A stretch of DNA of 64,000 bases from Alkaliphilus transvaalensis ATCC 700919 (lineage in GTDB: Bacteria > Bacillota > Clostridia > Peptostreptococcales > Natronincolaceae): NCBI RefSeq assembly GCF_000621485.1, contig NZ_JHYF01000015.1:95943-159942 (forward strand), in the 5' to 3' direction. Below, piece by piece: positions 8,037-15,967 of the stretch. The notes under the pieces were generated by a model, which worked only from the letters and a program-made list of their open reading frames with translations, was not told the DNA's origin and did not search any database. The position numbers and the translations under genes are program-made. The first letter of the stretch is position 1. Every line of letters starts with the position of its first letter.

Positions 8037-8969
8037 ATGAAGAATAGAAGAGTGACTGAGGCAATTGTATCAATTGCAAGAAACAGGGTAGAAGAAAAAT
8101 CTATTGTAGAAGCCCTTAATCTATTGCCAATAGAGGCTATCATAAAACCAGAGGATTGTGTAGTGATCACACCTAATTGGGTTAAGTCCCAACCGCCCCA
8201 TACAGCAACAGTAGTAGGGCCTGAAACCCTACGGGAACTTATTCAATATGTTAAATCAAAGAATCCTAAAAGAATTGTTGTAGCAGTAGGATCAGGGGGC
8301 GATGATACTAAAAATGTCTTTAGAAATATTGGCTATGATAGAATAATTGAAGAGGAAAAAGTCGAGTTTGTAGACCTAAACTTTGGGCCTTATATTAACC
8401 TAGCTTTAGGTCATGAGGTAATTAATCAAACTGAAATGAACAAACTCATGATGGAAACAGATGTTTTAATTAGTTTTACTCAATTGAAATATCATGAGGA
8501 AGCTACAATGAGTGCTTCAATTAAAAACATTGCATTGGGATGGCCTCCAGCTGAAGTTCATGGTTTTCCTAAGAAAAAGCTTGGAATTCATGAAGACTTA
8601 CATGGCTTTATTGTTGCAATGACGAAGAAATTTCCTGCCGACATCTCAATTATTAGTGTGGATAAAGCCATGATTGGGACAGGGCCCTCTGATGGAAAGG
8701 CTGTTAATACAGAAGGGTTAGTTATTGCATCAACTGATGCCGTTGCAGCCGACGCCATTGGTGGAAGACTTCTAGGCTTTCTGCCCCAAGCAGTACAATA
8801 TCTATACACCCTATATCGTGATGGTGTAGGAGAGGCTGATCCTAAAAAGATGACAATGAGGGGTGTTACTTTAGCCGATGCAGAAAAGATTTTCTCTGTT
8901 GCTGCTTATGGGCAAGAGGTTGTATTAGATCAGAATAATCAAATTAAGGATCTACATGGAAATAGATAA
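8037..8969 (+). CDS. DUF362 family protein without iron-sulfur domain
   Basis: A 310-aa protein whose whole length resembles the DUF362 domain: the opening VVITPNWVKSQPPHTATV, the glycine-rich VAVGSGGDDT, DVLISFTQLKYHEEATMSASIKNIALG, and a C-terminal part with VIASTDAVAADAIGG. The last motif also occurs in the neighbouring ferredoxin-bearing paralogue in related form (VLASTSPYHLDVVATNI). It has no cysteine cluster motifs. It lies 80 bases after the paralogue with a strong GGGAGG site and ends in a bidirectional terminator shared with degV. Catalytic role unknown. Confidence 0.8.
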   Translation: MKNRRVTEAIVSIARNRVEEKSIVEALNLLPIEAIIKPEDCVVITPNWVKSQPPHTATVVGPETLRELIQYVKSKNPKRIVVAVGSGGDDTKNVFRNIGYDRIIEEEKVEFVDLNFGPYINLALGHEVINQTEMNKLMMETDVLISFTQLKYHEEATMSASIKNIALGWPPAEVHGFPKKKLGIHEDLHGFIVAMTKKFPADISIISVDKAMIGTGPSDGKAVNTEGLVIASTDAVAADAIGGRLLGFLPQAVQYLYTLYRDGVGEADPKKMTMRGVTLADAEKIFSVAAYGQEVVLDQNNQIKDLHGNR

Positions 8970-8971
8970 AT

Positions 8972-8999
8972 AAAAACTTCGGTGAAAACCGAAGTTTTT
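8972..8999. terminator. Bidirectional terminator between DUF362 gene and degV
   Basis: AAAAACTTCGGT and ACCGAAGTTTTT form a near-perfect 12-bp stem with a GAAA loop. It sits between convergent genes and overlaps the degV stop codon at 8998-9000. Confidence 0.9.
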
Positions 9000-9864
9000 A
9001 TTCTCCATCAGTAGATGGGGATTCTTTTAATACATAATTAATCCCTATTGTGCTTGGGCCACAATGACTTGCTATAACACATCCAGCAGTTAAAATAATT
9101 ACTTCTCTATCAGGTATAATCCTACTAATTTCAGACTTTAGATAATCTGCCTCTTCGTGGGCAATTGAATGAATAATGATGATTTTCTTGCTGGAAATAA
9201 GTTGAGCATCTTCAATTACTTGATTTAACAGAGCTGTAACAAGCTTTTCTCGTTTTCCCTTATTCTTTTCTCCAAGGACTAACTTTCCTTCTATAACATG
9301 GAGCATAGGTTTAATACCTAACATATTGCCCATGATACTTTCTAAAGAAGTACAACGACCGCCCTTGCGAAGATATTCTAAGGAATCTACGATAAAGGTA
9401 GTTCTAACTTTAGGAACTGTCTCACGAATTTTAATATCTATGGTTTCAAAGTCTAGACCTGCTTTTACATATTCAGCTGCCTGTAAAACTAATAAGCCTA
9501 AACCTGTGGAGATATTTAAAGAGTCAATTACTTTTATTTTTTGGTCTTTAAACTCATTAGCAGCAATTTTTGCATTTTGGATTGCTGATGCTAATTTTGA
9601 GGATGTACCAATATAAATGATCTCCTTACCTGCATCTACTTGACTCTTAAAAATATCATAATAATCGGAAGAACTAGGAGCGGCAGTTACAGGTAGTTCA
9701 CCTGTAGTTGCAACGCCTTCATAAATAACCTCAGGAGAAATATTAATGCCATCCTTGTAGGTGTTGTTTTGAAACTGAAGATACATAGGAACTACTAATA
9801 TATTAAATTTATTAAGAAGACTCAAAGAAAGATCACAAGTACTATCGGTTACTATCTGGATCAT
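8998..9864 (-). CDS. DegV family fatty-acid-binding protein
   Basis: A 288-aa DegV protein. The N-terminal MIQIVTDSTCDLSLSLLNKFNI contains the family motif DST.DL, and EKNKGKREKL plus the C-terminal HCGPSTIGINYV are also typical. DegV/FakB proteins bind a single fatty acid and in FakAB systems present it to the kinase FakA for phosphorylation before phospholipid synthesis. No fakA is nearby, so which kinase it serves cannot be told. The start overlaps no other gene; GGGGG lies just before ATG 9864. Confidence 0.9.
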   Translation of the reverse strand: MIQIVTDSTCDLSLSLLNKFNILVVPMYLQFQNNTYKDGINISPEVIYEGVATTGELPVTAAPSSSDYYDIFKSQVDAGKEIIYIGTSSKLASAIQNAKIAANEFKDQKIKVIDSLNISTGLGLLVLQAAEYVKAGLDFETIDIKIRETVPKVRTTFIVDSLEYLRKGGRCTSLESIMGNMLGIKPMLHVIEGKLVLGEKNKGKREKLVTALLNQVIEDAQLISSKKIIIIHSIAHEEADYLKSEISRIIPDREVIILTAGCVIASHCGPSTIGINYVLKESPSTDGE

Positions 9865-9970
9865 TGATTAACCCCCATTAAGGTAAATTTTAATTCTTTG
9901 TTATATCATATTACTATATTACTAAAAATTGATTAATTTTTAAAGCCTAATGGTATATATTACAATAAGT

Positions 9971-9998
9971 TTTAACAAAGAAAGAACTTTGCTATAAT
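9971..9998 (+). promoter_or_regulatory. Promoter upstream of the GNAT gene
   Basis: An extended -10 TGCTATAAT (9990-9998) is preceded at 16 bases by TTTAAC. The GNAT start codon is about 100 bases further on. Seen by consensus matching only. Confidence 0.5.
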
Positions 9999-10096
9999 AT
10001 TTAGGGTAATAATAAGTTATATTTTCAATAATAGACAGGAATTATACAATTTTAAACTTATGGGGATAAATTATTCTAAAATAAGGAGGAAAAAAT

Positions 10097-10594
10097 TTGG
10101 ATTTACGAATTAGAACTGCCGAATTAAATGATATTACCCAGATTGTGGAAATTTATAATCAGGGGATAGAAGACAAGATAGCAACGTTAGAAACAAAAAC
10201 AAGAAACTTAAAGGAAATGACAAACTGGTTTAATCAAAAGGGACCAAGGTTTAAGGTAATTGTGGTGGAAAATACAGAGGGGATAATTTATGGGTGGGCT
10301 TCTTTAAATGTATTTAATCAAAGGGAATGTTATGATGGTGTAGCAGATTTCTCCATCTATATTAGAAGAGATATGAGGGGAACAGGTCTAGGCAAAAGAT
10401 TATTGGAGAATTTAATTGAGGTTGCCCGTAAAGAAAAGTTCCATAAGCTAGTGTTAAGTACATTTAAAATCAATGAGGCTGGTCAAAGGTTATACCATTT
10501 AATGGGTTTTCGAGAAGTCGGAACATATATAAAACAGGGAAAAATTGGTGATAATTGGGTAGATATCACCATAATGGAGAAACTTTTAATTTAA
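10097..10594 (+). CDS. GNAT family N-acetyltransferase
   Basis: A 165-aa single-domain acetyltransferase. The acetyl-CoA binding loop is RRDMRGTGLGKRLLENLI (consensus Q/RxxGxG/A), and the C-terminal LYHLMGFREVGTYIKQG is the usual final strand-helix. It resembles the phosphinothricin/amino-acid acetyltransferase group (motif IVEIYNQGIEDKIATLET near the N-terminus), but the substrate is not predictable. The start is TTG 10097, chosen because AAGGAGG lies 7 bases upstream and no ATG is suitable. Confidence 0.88.
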   Translation: MDLRIRTAELNDITQIVEIYNQGIEDKIATLETKTRNLKEMTNWFNQKGPRFKVIVVENTEGIIYGWASLNVFNQRECYDGVADFSIYIRRDMRGTGLGKRLLENLIEVARKEKFHKLVLSTFKINEAGQRLYHLMGFREVGTYIKQGKIGDNWVDITIMEKLLI

Positions 10595-10675
10595 GCATTG
10601 TTGATAATTCAAACAATAAATATTGCACTTTTCGACAAAATAATAAAAAAAATTACAAAGATTACATAATAATTC

Positions 10676-10744
10676 TTTACATTTGTGAAGGGATGATTAT
10701 AATAAATAAAGAGAAGGATAATACTAAATTATATTTTTAGTATT
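10676..10744 (+). promoter_or_regulatory. Promoter and 9-bp inverted repeat upstream of the 83-aa gene
   Basis: TTTACA (10676-10681), 16 bases, TATAAT (10698-10703). About 17 bases after the -10 lies a perfect inverted repeat AATACTAAA/TTTAGTATT with a 7-base loop (10720-10744), placed to act as an operator or as a stable 5' end of the mRNA. Confidence 0.6.
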
Positions 10745-10768
10745 AATAGGAATGGGAGGATCATAAAA

Positions 10769-11020
10769 ATGAATATTTCTATGCAGGGTTCAAAAGAAAA
10801 ATTATTAAGTCTGTGGGTAAAATACTCTACAATCTATAAAAATGATATTGAAACAAAGGAAGAAATTAGGGCTAAAAGAAAAGAAATTAAAGCCGATCTA
10901 GAAAAACTGGGAATCACTGAAGTAGAAATGTTTGGAATAGATGGGGACACCTATACACTTCGTTATTTACAAAGGGGAAATAAAATTTTTTCAAAGGTAG
11001 ACGTACCATCGGGTAAATAG
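10769..11020 (+). CDS. Small conserved-looking protein of unknown function (83 aa)
   Basis: I do not recognise the family. It has a strong GGGAGG site, its own promoter and its own terminator, so it is very likely expressed alone. The first 50 residues are highly charged and probably helical (KEEIRAKRKEIKADLEKLG); the end looks like two beta strands (DGDTYTLRYLQRGNKIF). No signal peptide, membrane segment or metal motif is visible. A soluble small regulatory or binding protein is conceivable, with no direct support. Confidence 0.7.
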   Translation: MNISMQGSKEKLLSLWVKYSTIYKNDIETKEEIRAKRKEIKADLEKLGITEVEMFGIDGDTYTLRYLQRGNKIFSKVDVPSGK

Positions 11021-11065
11021 ATTTTGGTTAATTGTTTATGGAACACTTCATATTGAAAAGAGGTA

Positions 11066-11109
11066 AGGACTAAATAGGTTAGATTTCTATCCAATTTAGT
11101 CCTTTATTA
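11066..11109 (+). terminator. Terminator after the 83-aa gene
   Basis: AGGACTAAAT and ATTTAGTCCT form a 10-bp stem with an 18-base loop, followed by TTATTATT. Between here and 11309 I see only AT-rich DNA plus a solo copy of the repeat-element end at 11261. Confidence 0.8.
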
Positions 11110-11308
11110 TTAAAAAACCTACTGGGGAACTACTGGGAAACCCTAAAAATATCTATCTTTCATTGATTTCTAAATATATTGAAGTTATAATATGAATAGT
11201 CTATAGCATGTATATTTAGGAATTGGATAAAACCAATTAAAATTCCATAGTTAAGGTAATATGCAATTTTCTCAGTTAATACCACGGATGTATGGGGGTG
11301 AAAGATTA

Positions 11309-12712
11309 ATGGGCCATAGTTATATTATTTTATTTTTCTTTTATGGATTAGCCTTTTTTTCGATGGGTATTTCTGCCCTACAACAGATGGTTCCTAAAGG
11401 GACAAACTTTTATCTACTAAAAGCTATTAAATACTTAGGTTATTTTGGTTTAGTTCACGGTATTACAGAATGGATTATTATGATAAGGTTGACTAACATC
11501 TATCCAGATCACGAACTGCTATTAATTGTAATAGCCACCTTTCTAAATGCCCTTTCCTTTACATTTTTATGGGCCTTTGGTATAAAACTGAGGGCTTACA
11601 AAGGTCGTTATGAAAAACTAAATAACTCTTTACCATGGGTTATTTTTACCCTTTGGTTTCTAGGGTTTATTTTTTCCTATCACTATTATAGAACAGATAT
11701 CCTACAATGGTTGTTTATAGAGGATACAATAAGTAGGTACTTTATCGGATTACCAGGAGCTTTGATGGCAGCATTTGCCCTAAATAAAAATGCTAATTAC
11801 TTTTTAAAATTGAAGTTAAGAGATATATCCTTCAAACTTAAAGGAATGGCTCTATTATTTCTTTTGTATAGTATATTTGCTGGAATAATTGTTGATAAAA
11901 GCAACTTTTATCCTGCTCATCTAATCAATAAGGAGCTATTCTATACTGTTTTTAAATTTCCAGTAGAAGTTGCAAGGGCTAGTTCTGCCATAGGAATCAC
12001 CCTATTATTTATCAGTGTTATTGATATTTTTAGATGGGAGACTAATCAAAAAATTGAAATGCTCTCAAAAATACAATTAATCAGCAAAGAAAGAAGAAAA
12101 TTAGGGAGAGAACTACATGATGGGATGATTCAAAACCTGTTTGCCACTGGACTTCTGGTGGAAAATCTCATCGATGTAGAAGAAAATGAAGAAAAACAAG
12201 TATACCTAACACAAATTAAGAATAGTTTAAATGAATCAATTGAGCAGATTAGAGCCTTCATTATAAAAATTGCTACCCAAAATATTAATACAGAGGAACT
12301 AAAGGAAAGATTATCAGAATTAGTGGCTACCTTTGAAAAAAACGGAAAGATCCCAATCCAATTTAATTACTACGTTTCTGATATGGCAATGGGCTTTTTA
12401 TCCAATGAGAAGGTAACTCAAATGTATTACATTATACAAGAGGCTGTAAGTAATGCCATAAAACATTCATCTGCAAAGCTAATTACCATTACTATAGATG
12501 GTAATTTAAAATCCGTTGTGGCTACAATAGTCGATAATGGCATCGGCTTCGATATAAAAGATCAATTACCCGGTCATTATGGATTAACCTCAATGAAGGA
12601 AAGGGCTGCATCTATTAACAGCCGAATATCAATTATCAGTAGTGAAAAAGGGACAAGAGTACAAGTAGCTATTCCATGGGAGGAAACTTCAAATGATGCA
12701 AAAAGAAATTAA
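11309..12712 (+). CDS. NarL-type sensor histidine kinase with multispan membrane sensor
   Basis: Residues 1 to about 255 carry some seven or eight hydrophobic segments, forming a membrane-embedded sensor. A HisKA_3 dimerisation domain follows, with phospho-acceptor His270 in GRELHDGMIQNLF, and then an HATPase domain (N box EAVSNAIKHS, G box VDNGIGFDI). The start is put at ATG 11309, ten bases after GGGGGTG. An upstream in-frame ATG at 11261 is the end of a repeat element (reads MQFSQ) and lacks a ribosome site. It overlaps the response-regulator gene by 20 bases. The signal is unknown; the flavoprotein downstream hints at an electron acceptor. Confidence 0.88.
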   Translation: MGHSYIILFFFYGLAFFSMGISALQQMVPKGTNFYLLKAIKYLGYFGLVHGITEWIIMIRLTNIYPDHELLLIVIATFLNALSFTFLWAFGIKLRAYKGRYEKLNNSLPWVIFTLWFLGFIFSYHYYRTDILQWLFIEDTISRYFIGLPGALMAAFALNKNANYFLKLKLRDISFKLKGMALLFLLYSIFAGIIVDKSNFYPAHLINKELFYTVFKFPVEVARASSAIGITLLFISVIDIFRWETNQKIEMLSKIQLISKERRKLGRELHDGMIQNLFATGLLVENLIDVEENEEKQVYLTQIKNSLNESIEQIRAFIIKIATQNINTEELKERLSELVATFEKNGKIPIQFNYYVSDMAMGFLSNEKVTQMYYIIQEAVSNAIKHSSAKLITITIDGNLKSVVATIVDNGIGFDIKDQLPGHYGLTSMKERAASINSRISIISSEKGTRVQVAIPWEETSNDAKRN

Positions 12713-13331
12713 GTTATTATTAGTGGATGATCATTCTATTGTTCGTTGGGGTATTCGTTCTCTAATTGATCGTACACCAGGTTTATTCGTATGTGGAGAA
12801 GCTGGAACTTTGACAGAAGCCTATCAGTTAGTTAAGGAACTAATGCCAGATATTGTATTGTTAGATATTAAATTACCAGATGGTGATGGAGCTGCTGGTT
12901 GTAGAGAAATAAAAAAAATAGATGATAAAATTAAGGTAATTATGCTAACCGCCTATGCTGAGGATTCAATTGTCTTAGAAACGGTCAAATCGGGGGCAGA
13001 TGGATATTTGTTGAAAAACATAGAGAGTAAAACAATTATTAAAGCAATTCAAGATGTTGCAGCAGGAATATCAGTTTTAGATTCAACTGTAGTGGGGAAA
13101 ATGATGAATGTTGTTAAAAGAAGTAGCGAATCAGAAGAAGTCTTAACCCCACAAGAGAAGAAGATATTAGACTATTTAAGCCAAGGCAAAACAAATAAGG
13201 AAATTGGTGAAGCCCTCTTTATTGCTGAGAAGACCGTTAGAAATAATGTGAGTAGAATAATGAAGAAAATTAATGTTTCAAATCGAACAGAAGCTGCAAT
13301 CTATTGGCAGAGACAAAAGTCCCTTGAATAA
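12693..13331 (+). CDS. NarL/LuxR-family response regulator
   Basis: Partner of the preceding kinase. The receiver domain has the acidic pair VDDH at 11-14, phosphorylated Asp58 in VLLDIKLPDG, and the conserved Thr/Lys (TAYA, LLKN). The C-terminal LuxR helix-turn-helix reads LTPQEKKILDYLSQGKTNKEIGEALFIAEKTVRNNVSRIMKKI. Length 212 aa is normal. The stop codon lies inside the hairpin of its own terminator. A perfect palindrome upstream of the next gene is a candidate target. Confidence 0.93.
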   Translation: MMQKEIKLLLVDDHSIVRWGIRSLIDRTPGLFVCGEAGTLTEAYQLVKELMPDIVLLDIKLPDGDGAAGCREIKKIDDKIKVIMLTAYAEDSIVLETVKSGADGYLLKNIESKTIIKAIQDVAAGISVLDSTVVGKMMNVVKRSSESEEVLTPQEKKILDYLSQGKTNKEIGEALFIAEKTVRNNVSRIMKKINVSNRTEAAIYWQRQKSLE

Positions 13332-13348
13332 GGGACTTTTGTCTTTAA
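13312..13348 (+). terminator. Terminator overlapping the response-regulator stop codon
   Basis: GACAAAAGTCCC and GGGACTTTTGTC form a 12-bp stem with a 7-base loop containing the TAA stop, followed by T-rich sequence. Confidence 0.85.
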
Positions 13349-13403
13349 GAAGGGACAATTGACAAATATACAACAATCTCTTTTCCCAGTATGATAAGTA
13401 TAT

Positions 13404-13420
13404 AACAAATATTGTTTGTT
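13404..13420 (+). promoter_or_regulatory. Palindrome upstream of the flavoprotein lipoprotein gene
   Basis: AACAAA, five bases, TTTGTT is a perfect inverted repeat 37 bases before the start codon. A TTGACA at 13359 has no -10 at normal spacing (the nearest TATGAT is 25 bases away), which would suit an activator-dependent or atypical promoter. Binding by the adjacent NarL-type regulator is inference. Confidence 0.4.
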
Positions 13421-13456
13421 AATTATCAATTTAAATTAATGGAGGGGACAAAAATA

Positions 13457-14863
13457 ATGAAAAAAGGATTAATACTATCTCTTGTACTACTATTAGTAGT
13501 ATCAATATTTATTGGATGTACCAAGGATACTGCCCAGCCAGTTTCTGAAGTAAATGAAAGCAAAGATGTAACAACTGACGTGTTAGTAATTGGCGGTGGA
13601 GGAGCTGGTTTAGTTTCAGCAATCACTGCAGCAGAAAGTGGTGCAAACGTTATCTTAGTGGAAAAAATGCCAGCAGTTGGTGGAAATACAATTATTTCTG
13701 CAACTGGTATGACAGCTTCTGATACAAGATTACATGAAGAAGCAGGTATTCCTTTTACAGTTCAAGATCATATTGACAGAACGATGAAGGAAGGTAAAGA
13801 CCTACCAAATCTTGAATTAGTTACAGTTTTAGCTGAAAATAGTAATGCAGGGCTTGAATGGTTAGAGTCACTAGGGCTAGAATATAAGCTTAATGAAAAA
13901 GAGCCATGGTGGATTGTTCCTGTAGAAGGACATTATGGGTCTTTAATGGTTGATGCCTACAGAAAAGAAGCTGCTAAGCATAGTAATCTTGAAATTAGAG
14001 TAAATACTGCTGCAGAAGAATTAGTAGTAGAAGATGGTAAAGTAGTTGGAGCAGTAGTTAAAGGTAAAGAAGGCCAGTATACGATAAAAGCCAATGCAGT
14101 AATCTTAGCTACTGGTGGTTTAGGAAATGCACCAGAAGTTATTGCAGAATATAATTCTAAGTATGCAGGTGGAACAGGAACAATGAGTACCGCTGGACCA
14201 ACAGGAGATGGTTTAAAAATGGCTACGGCTATTGGTGCAGCAGTAGTTGATATGGAACATCATATGATGAGACCTTTAGCAACACCAGGATACTGGATTA
14301 GAGAGACAGTAGTTGGTGAAGAAGGTATTGGTGGAATCCTTGTAAATAAGGCGGCTGAAAGATTTACAAGCGAAACACAACACAGATGGGATCTTGTACC
14401 TGAAGTTGCAGCTCAAGAAGGTGGCGTTACCTATGTAATCTTTGATGCAGATGTGGCAGCAACCAATAATGGTGCAGCAGCAATTAGAAATGCTAGAATG
14501 GTTGAAGCTGATACAATAGAAGAATTGGCTACAAAACTTGGATTAGACCCAGCCGCTTTAGAAACTACAGTTGATGCTTATAATAACGGAGAAGATGAGT
14601 TTGGTAGAACTTCAATGGGGAAAGTAACAACAGCTCCTTTCTATGGCGTACAAGCTGAAGTATCATCTCACTTTACTATGGGTGGATTAGCCTTCAATAA
14701 AGATGCACAAATTTTAGATACAAATGGTAATGCAATTCAAGGACTATACGGGGTTGGAGAAGTTCTTGGTGGACTTTACGGAGCTGGCCGTGTAGCTGGT
14801 AACGATACAATGGGTAACGTTGTATTTGGTAAAATAGCAGGAACTAATGCAGCAAATCAATAA
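13457..14863 (+). CDS. FAD-dependent fumarate/urocanate-reductase-like flavoprotein, exported lipoprotein
   Basis: Starts at ATG 13457 after GGAGGGG; the longer upstream reading frame lacks a ribosome site. Residues 1-24 are a lipoprotein signal with FIGC as lipobox, so the protein is anchored outside the membrane. The rest is the FAD-binding flavocytochrome c/fumarate reductase fold: dinucleotide motif DVLVIGGGGAGLVSAITAAESG, EKMPAVGGNT, and a C-terminal GLYGVGEVLGGLYGAGRVAGN. No heme CxxCH or FMN-binding domain is present in this chain, so it needs an external electron donor. It may use an enoate-type external electron acceptor (fumarate, urocanate or similar). It follows a two-component system and ends in a strong terminator. 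Confidence 0.87.
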   Translation: MKKGLILSLVLLLVVSIFIGCTKDTAQPVSEVNESKDVTTDVLVIGGGGAGLVSAITAAESGANVILVEKMPAVGGNTIISATGMTASDTRLHEEAGIPFTVQDHIDRTMKEGKDLPNLELVTVLAENSNAGLEWLESLGLEYKLNEKEPWWIVPVEGHYGSLMVDAYRKEAAKHSNLEIRVNTAAEELVVEDGKVVGAVVKGKEGQYTIKANAVILATGGLGNAPEVIAEYNSKYAGGTGTMSTAGPTGDGLKMATAIGAAVVDMEHHMMRPLATPGYWIRETVVGEEGIGGILVNKAAERFTSETQHRWDLVPEVAAQEGGVTYVIFDADVAATNNGAAAIRNARMVEADTIEELATKLGLDPAALETTVDAYNNGEDEFGRTSMGKVTTAPFYGVQAEVSSHFTMGGLAFNKDAQILDTNGNAIQGLYGVGEVLGGLYGAGRVAGNDTMGNVVFGKIAGTNAANQ

Positions 14864-14900
14864 TAATAGTTAAAAAGCAAAATAAATTCTCCCTTTTAAA

Positions 14901-14942
14901 ACCATTCAAAGTTGAAAGCTCAACTTTGAATGGTTTTTTTTC
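14901..14942 (+). terminator. Terminator after the flavoprotein gene
   Basis: ACCATTCAAAGTTGA and TCAACTTTGAATGGT make a 15-bp stem with a short loop, followed by eight T. Clear rho-independent terminator. Confidence 0.95.
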
Positions 14943-14992
14943 TATAACGAATAGGAAAGTTCGACTTTAATTATTATTAAAATAAGAGAACT
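14943..14992 (+). repeat. 50-bp repeat, copy 1 (upstream of the fructose operon)
   Basis: Begins TATAACGAATAGGAAAG and ends AAAATAAGAGAACT. It is nearly identical to 20990-21038, differing at two positions. Both copies start right after the T-run of a terminator. The ends AGTTC/GAACT can pair, making a weak hairpin. Confidence 0.85.
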
Positions 14993-15026
14993 AATATAAA
15001 TTTAATATTAATTATGCAATTTCCTA
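14993..15026 (-). repeat. Solo end of the MITE-like element
   Basis: TAATATAAATTTAATATTAATTA leads into ATGCAATTTCCTA, matching the terminal 35 bases of the complete element at 43997-44140. The other end is missing; the 50-bp repeat adjoins it. Confidence 0.65.
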
Positions 15027-15058
15027 ATTATAAAAATTATAATTGTCAGAAAAGTCAA

Positions 15059-15087
15059 TTGACATCTTTAGTGATGGATGATATAAT
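15059..15087 (+). promoter_or_regulatory. Sigma-A promoter of the fructose operon
   Basis: TTGACA (15059-15064), 17 bases, TATAAT (15082-15087): a consensus match. It drives fruR and the genes behind it. The gap 14864-15198 thus holds terminator, two repeats, this promoter and the operators. Confidence 0.9.
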
Positions 15088-15090
15088 CAA

Positions 15091-15153
15091 ATCAATCAAA
15101 AACAATCATAAAAAATCAAAAACAATACTAATCAATCAAAAATCAGTCATAAA
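15091..15153 (+). promoter_or_regulatory. Direct-repeat operators, probable FruR sites
   Basis: ATCAATCAAAAA followed by CA(A/G)TCATAAA occurs twice, at 15091-15112 and 15131-15153, 40 bases apart (about four helical turns). A weaker ATCAAAAACAAT lies between. They cover the transcript start. DeoR-family FruR regulators use such repeats and are released by fructose-1-phosphate; the assignment is inference from position. Confidence 0.7.
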
Positions 15154-15198
15154 TAGATCATCATCAGAATAGATTATAGAGATGAAGGGAGGCTTCAA

Positions 15199-15957
15199 AT
15201 GTTTGCTGAAGAACGAAAGGCTAAAATTCTTGAAATATTAAACAACACTCAGCGTATACAGGTTAATGACCTTACAGAGGCACTACAGGTATCTGAATCC
15301 ACAATTCGTAGAGATTTACAAGATTTAGAGCAGGCGGGACTTCTTAAGAGAACCCATGGTGGAGCAGTAAAATTAGAAAATACTGGATTTGAGGCAACTA
15401 TGGTGGAAAAAGAGCAGGTCAATATAGATGAGAAAATAGAGATTGGAAAACGGGCAGCAGCTTTTATAGAAGATAACGATACAGTCATATTAGATGCGGG
15501 GACAACAACTTTACAAATTGCAAAAAATATCACTGCCAATAATGTTACTGTCTTAACTAATTCAATTTTAATTGCTACAGAGCTATCCCAAAGAACCAAT
15601 ATTAATGTAGTAGTAACGGGAGGTCATGTCAGACGGGAAACCGTTTCTATTGTAGGGCCATTAACAGATAAAATTATCCAAAGCTTTAGAGTTGATAAAG
15701 TATTTATAGGAGCTAATGGAATTACCCTACAGGATGGTTGTACTACCCCCAATTTAGATGAAGCCCATACGAAAAGAGTGATGACGAAATCGGGAAAAGA
15801 AATTTATATTGTAGCTGATCACACTAAATTTGGTAAAGTATCCTTTTCAAGATTTGTTAGTCTACAAGAGGTTGATGGGATAATTACAGATAAAGGAATA
15901 GATAATAAAATTGTAGATAAGTTTGCTTCTAAGGATATACAAGTCATCTACACTTAA
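15199..15957 (+). CDS. fruR: DeoR-family transcriptional repressor of the fructose operon
   Basis: A 252-aa DeoR regulator. The N-terminal winged helix reads RKAKILEILNNTQRIQVNDLTEALQVSESTIRRDLQDLEQAGLLKRTHGGAV, the family signature. The C-terminal sugar-phosphate sensor domain, related to ribose-5-phosphate isomerase, includes VILDAGTTTLQIAKNI and VFIGANGI. It starts after GGGAGG and is first in the operon, so it represses its own transcription along with fruK and the PTS genes. The inducer is probably fructose-1-phosphate, the FruK substrate. Confidence 0.9.
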   Translation: MFAEERKAKILEILNNTQRIQVNDLTEALQVSESTIRRDLQDLEQAGLLKRTHGGAVKLENTGFEATMVEKEQVNIDEKIEIGKRAAAFIEDNDTVILDAGTTTLQIAKNITANNVTVLTNSILIATELSQRTNINVVVTGGHVRRETVSIVGPLTDKIIQSFRVDKVFIGANGITLQDGCTTPNLDEAHTKRVMTKSGKEIYIVADHTKFGKVSFSRFVSLQEVDGIITDKGIDNKIVDKFASKDIQVIYT

Positions 15958-15967
15958 GGAGGACATT

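Noticed and set aside
10555..10740. 61-aa open frame after the GNAT gene
   Set aside because: It begins inside the GNAT gene in another frame, has no ribosome site and covers a promoter and an inverted repeat.
13412..13456. N-terminal extension of the flavoprotein (MFVNYQFKL...)
   Set aside because: It would put 15 residues before a clear lipoprotein signal peptide and overlap the likely regulatory palindrome; GGAGGGG supports ATG 13457.
15087..15153. CRISPR-like array because of repeated ATCAATCAAAA units
   Set aside because: Only two full units with no unique spacers of constant length; position over the fru promoter fits operators. No CRISPR array or cas gene seen in the window.
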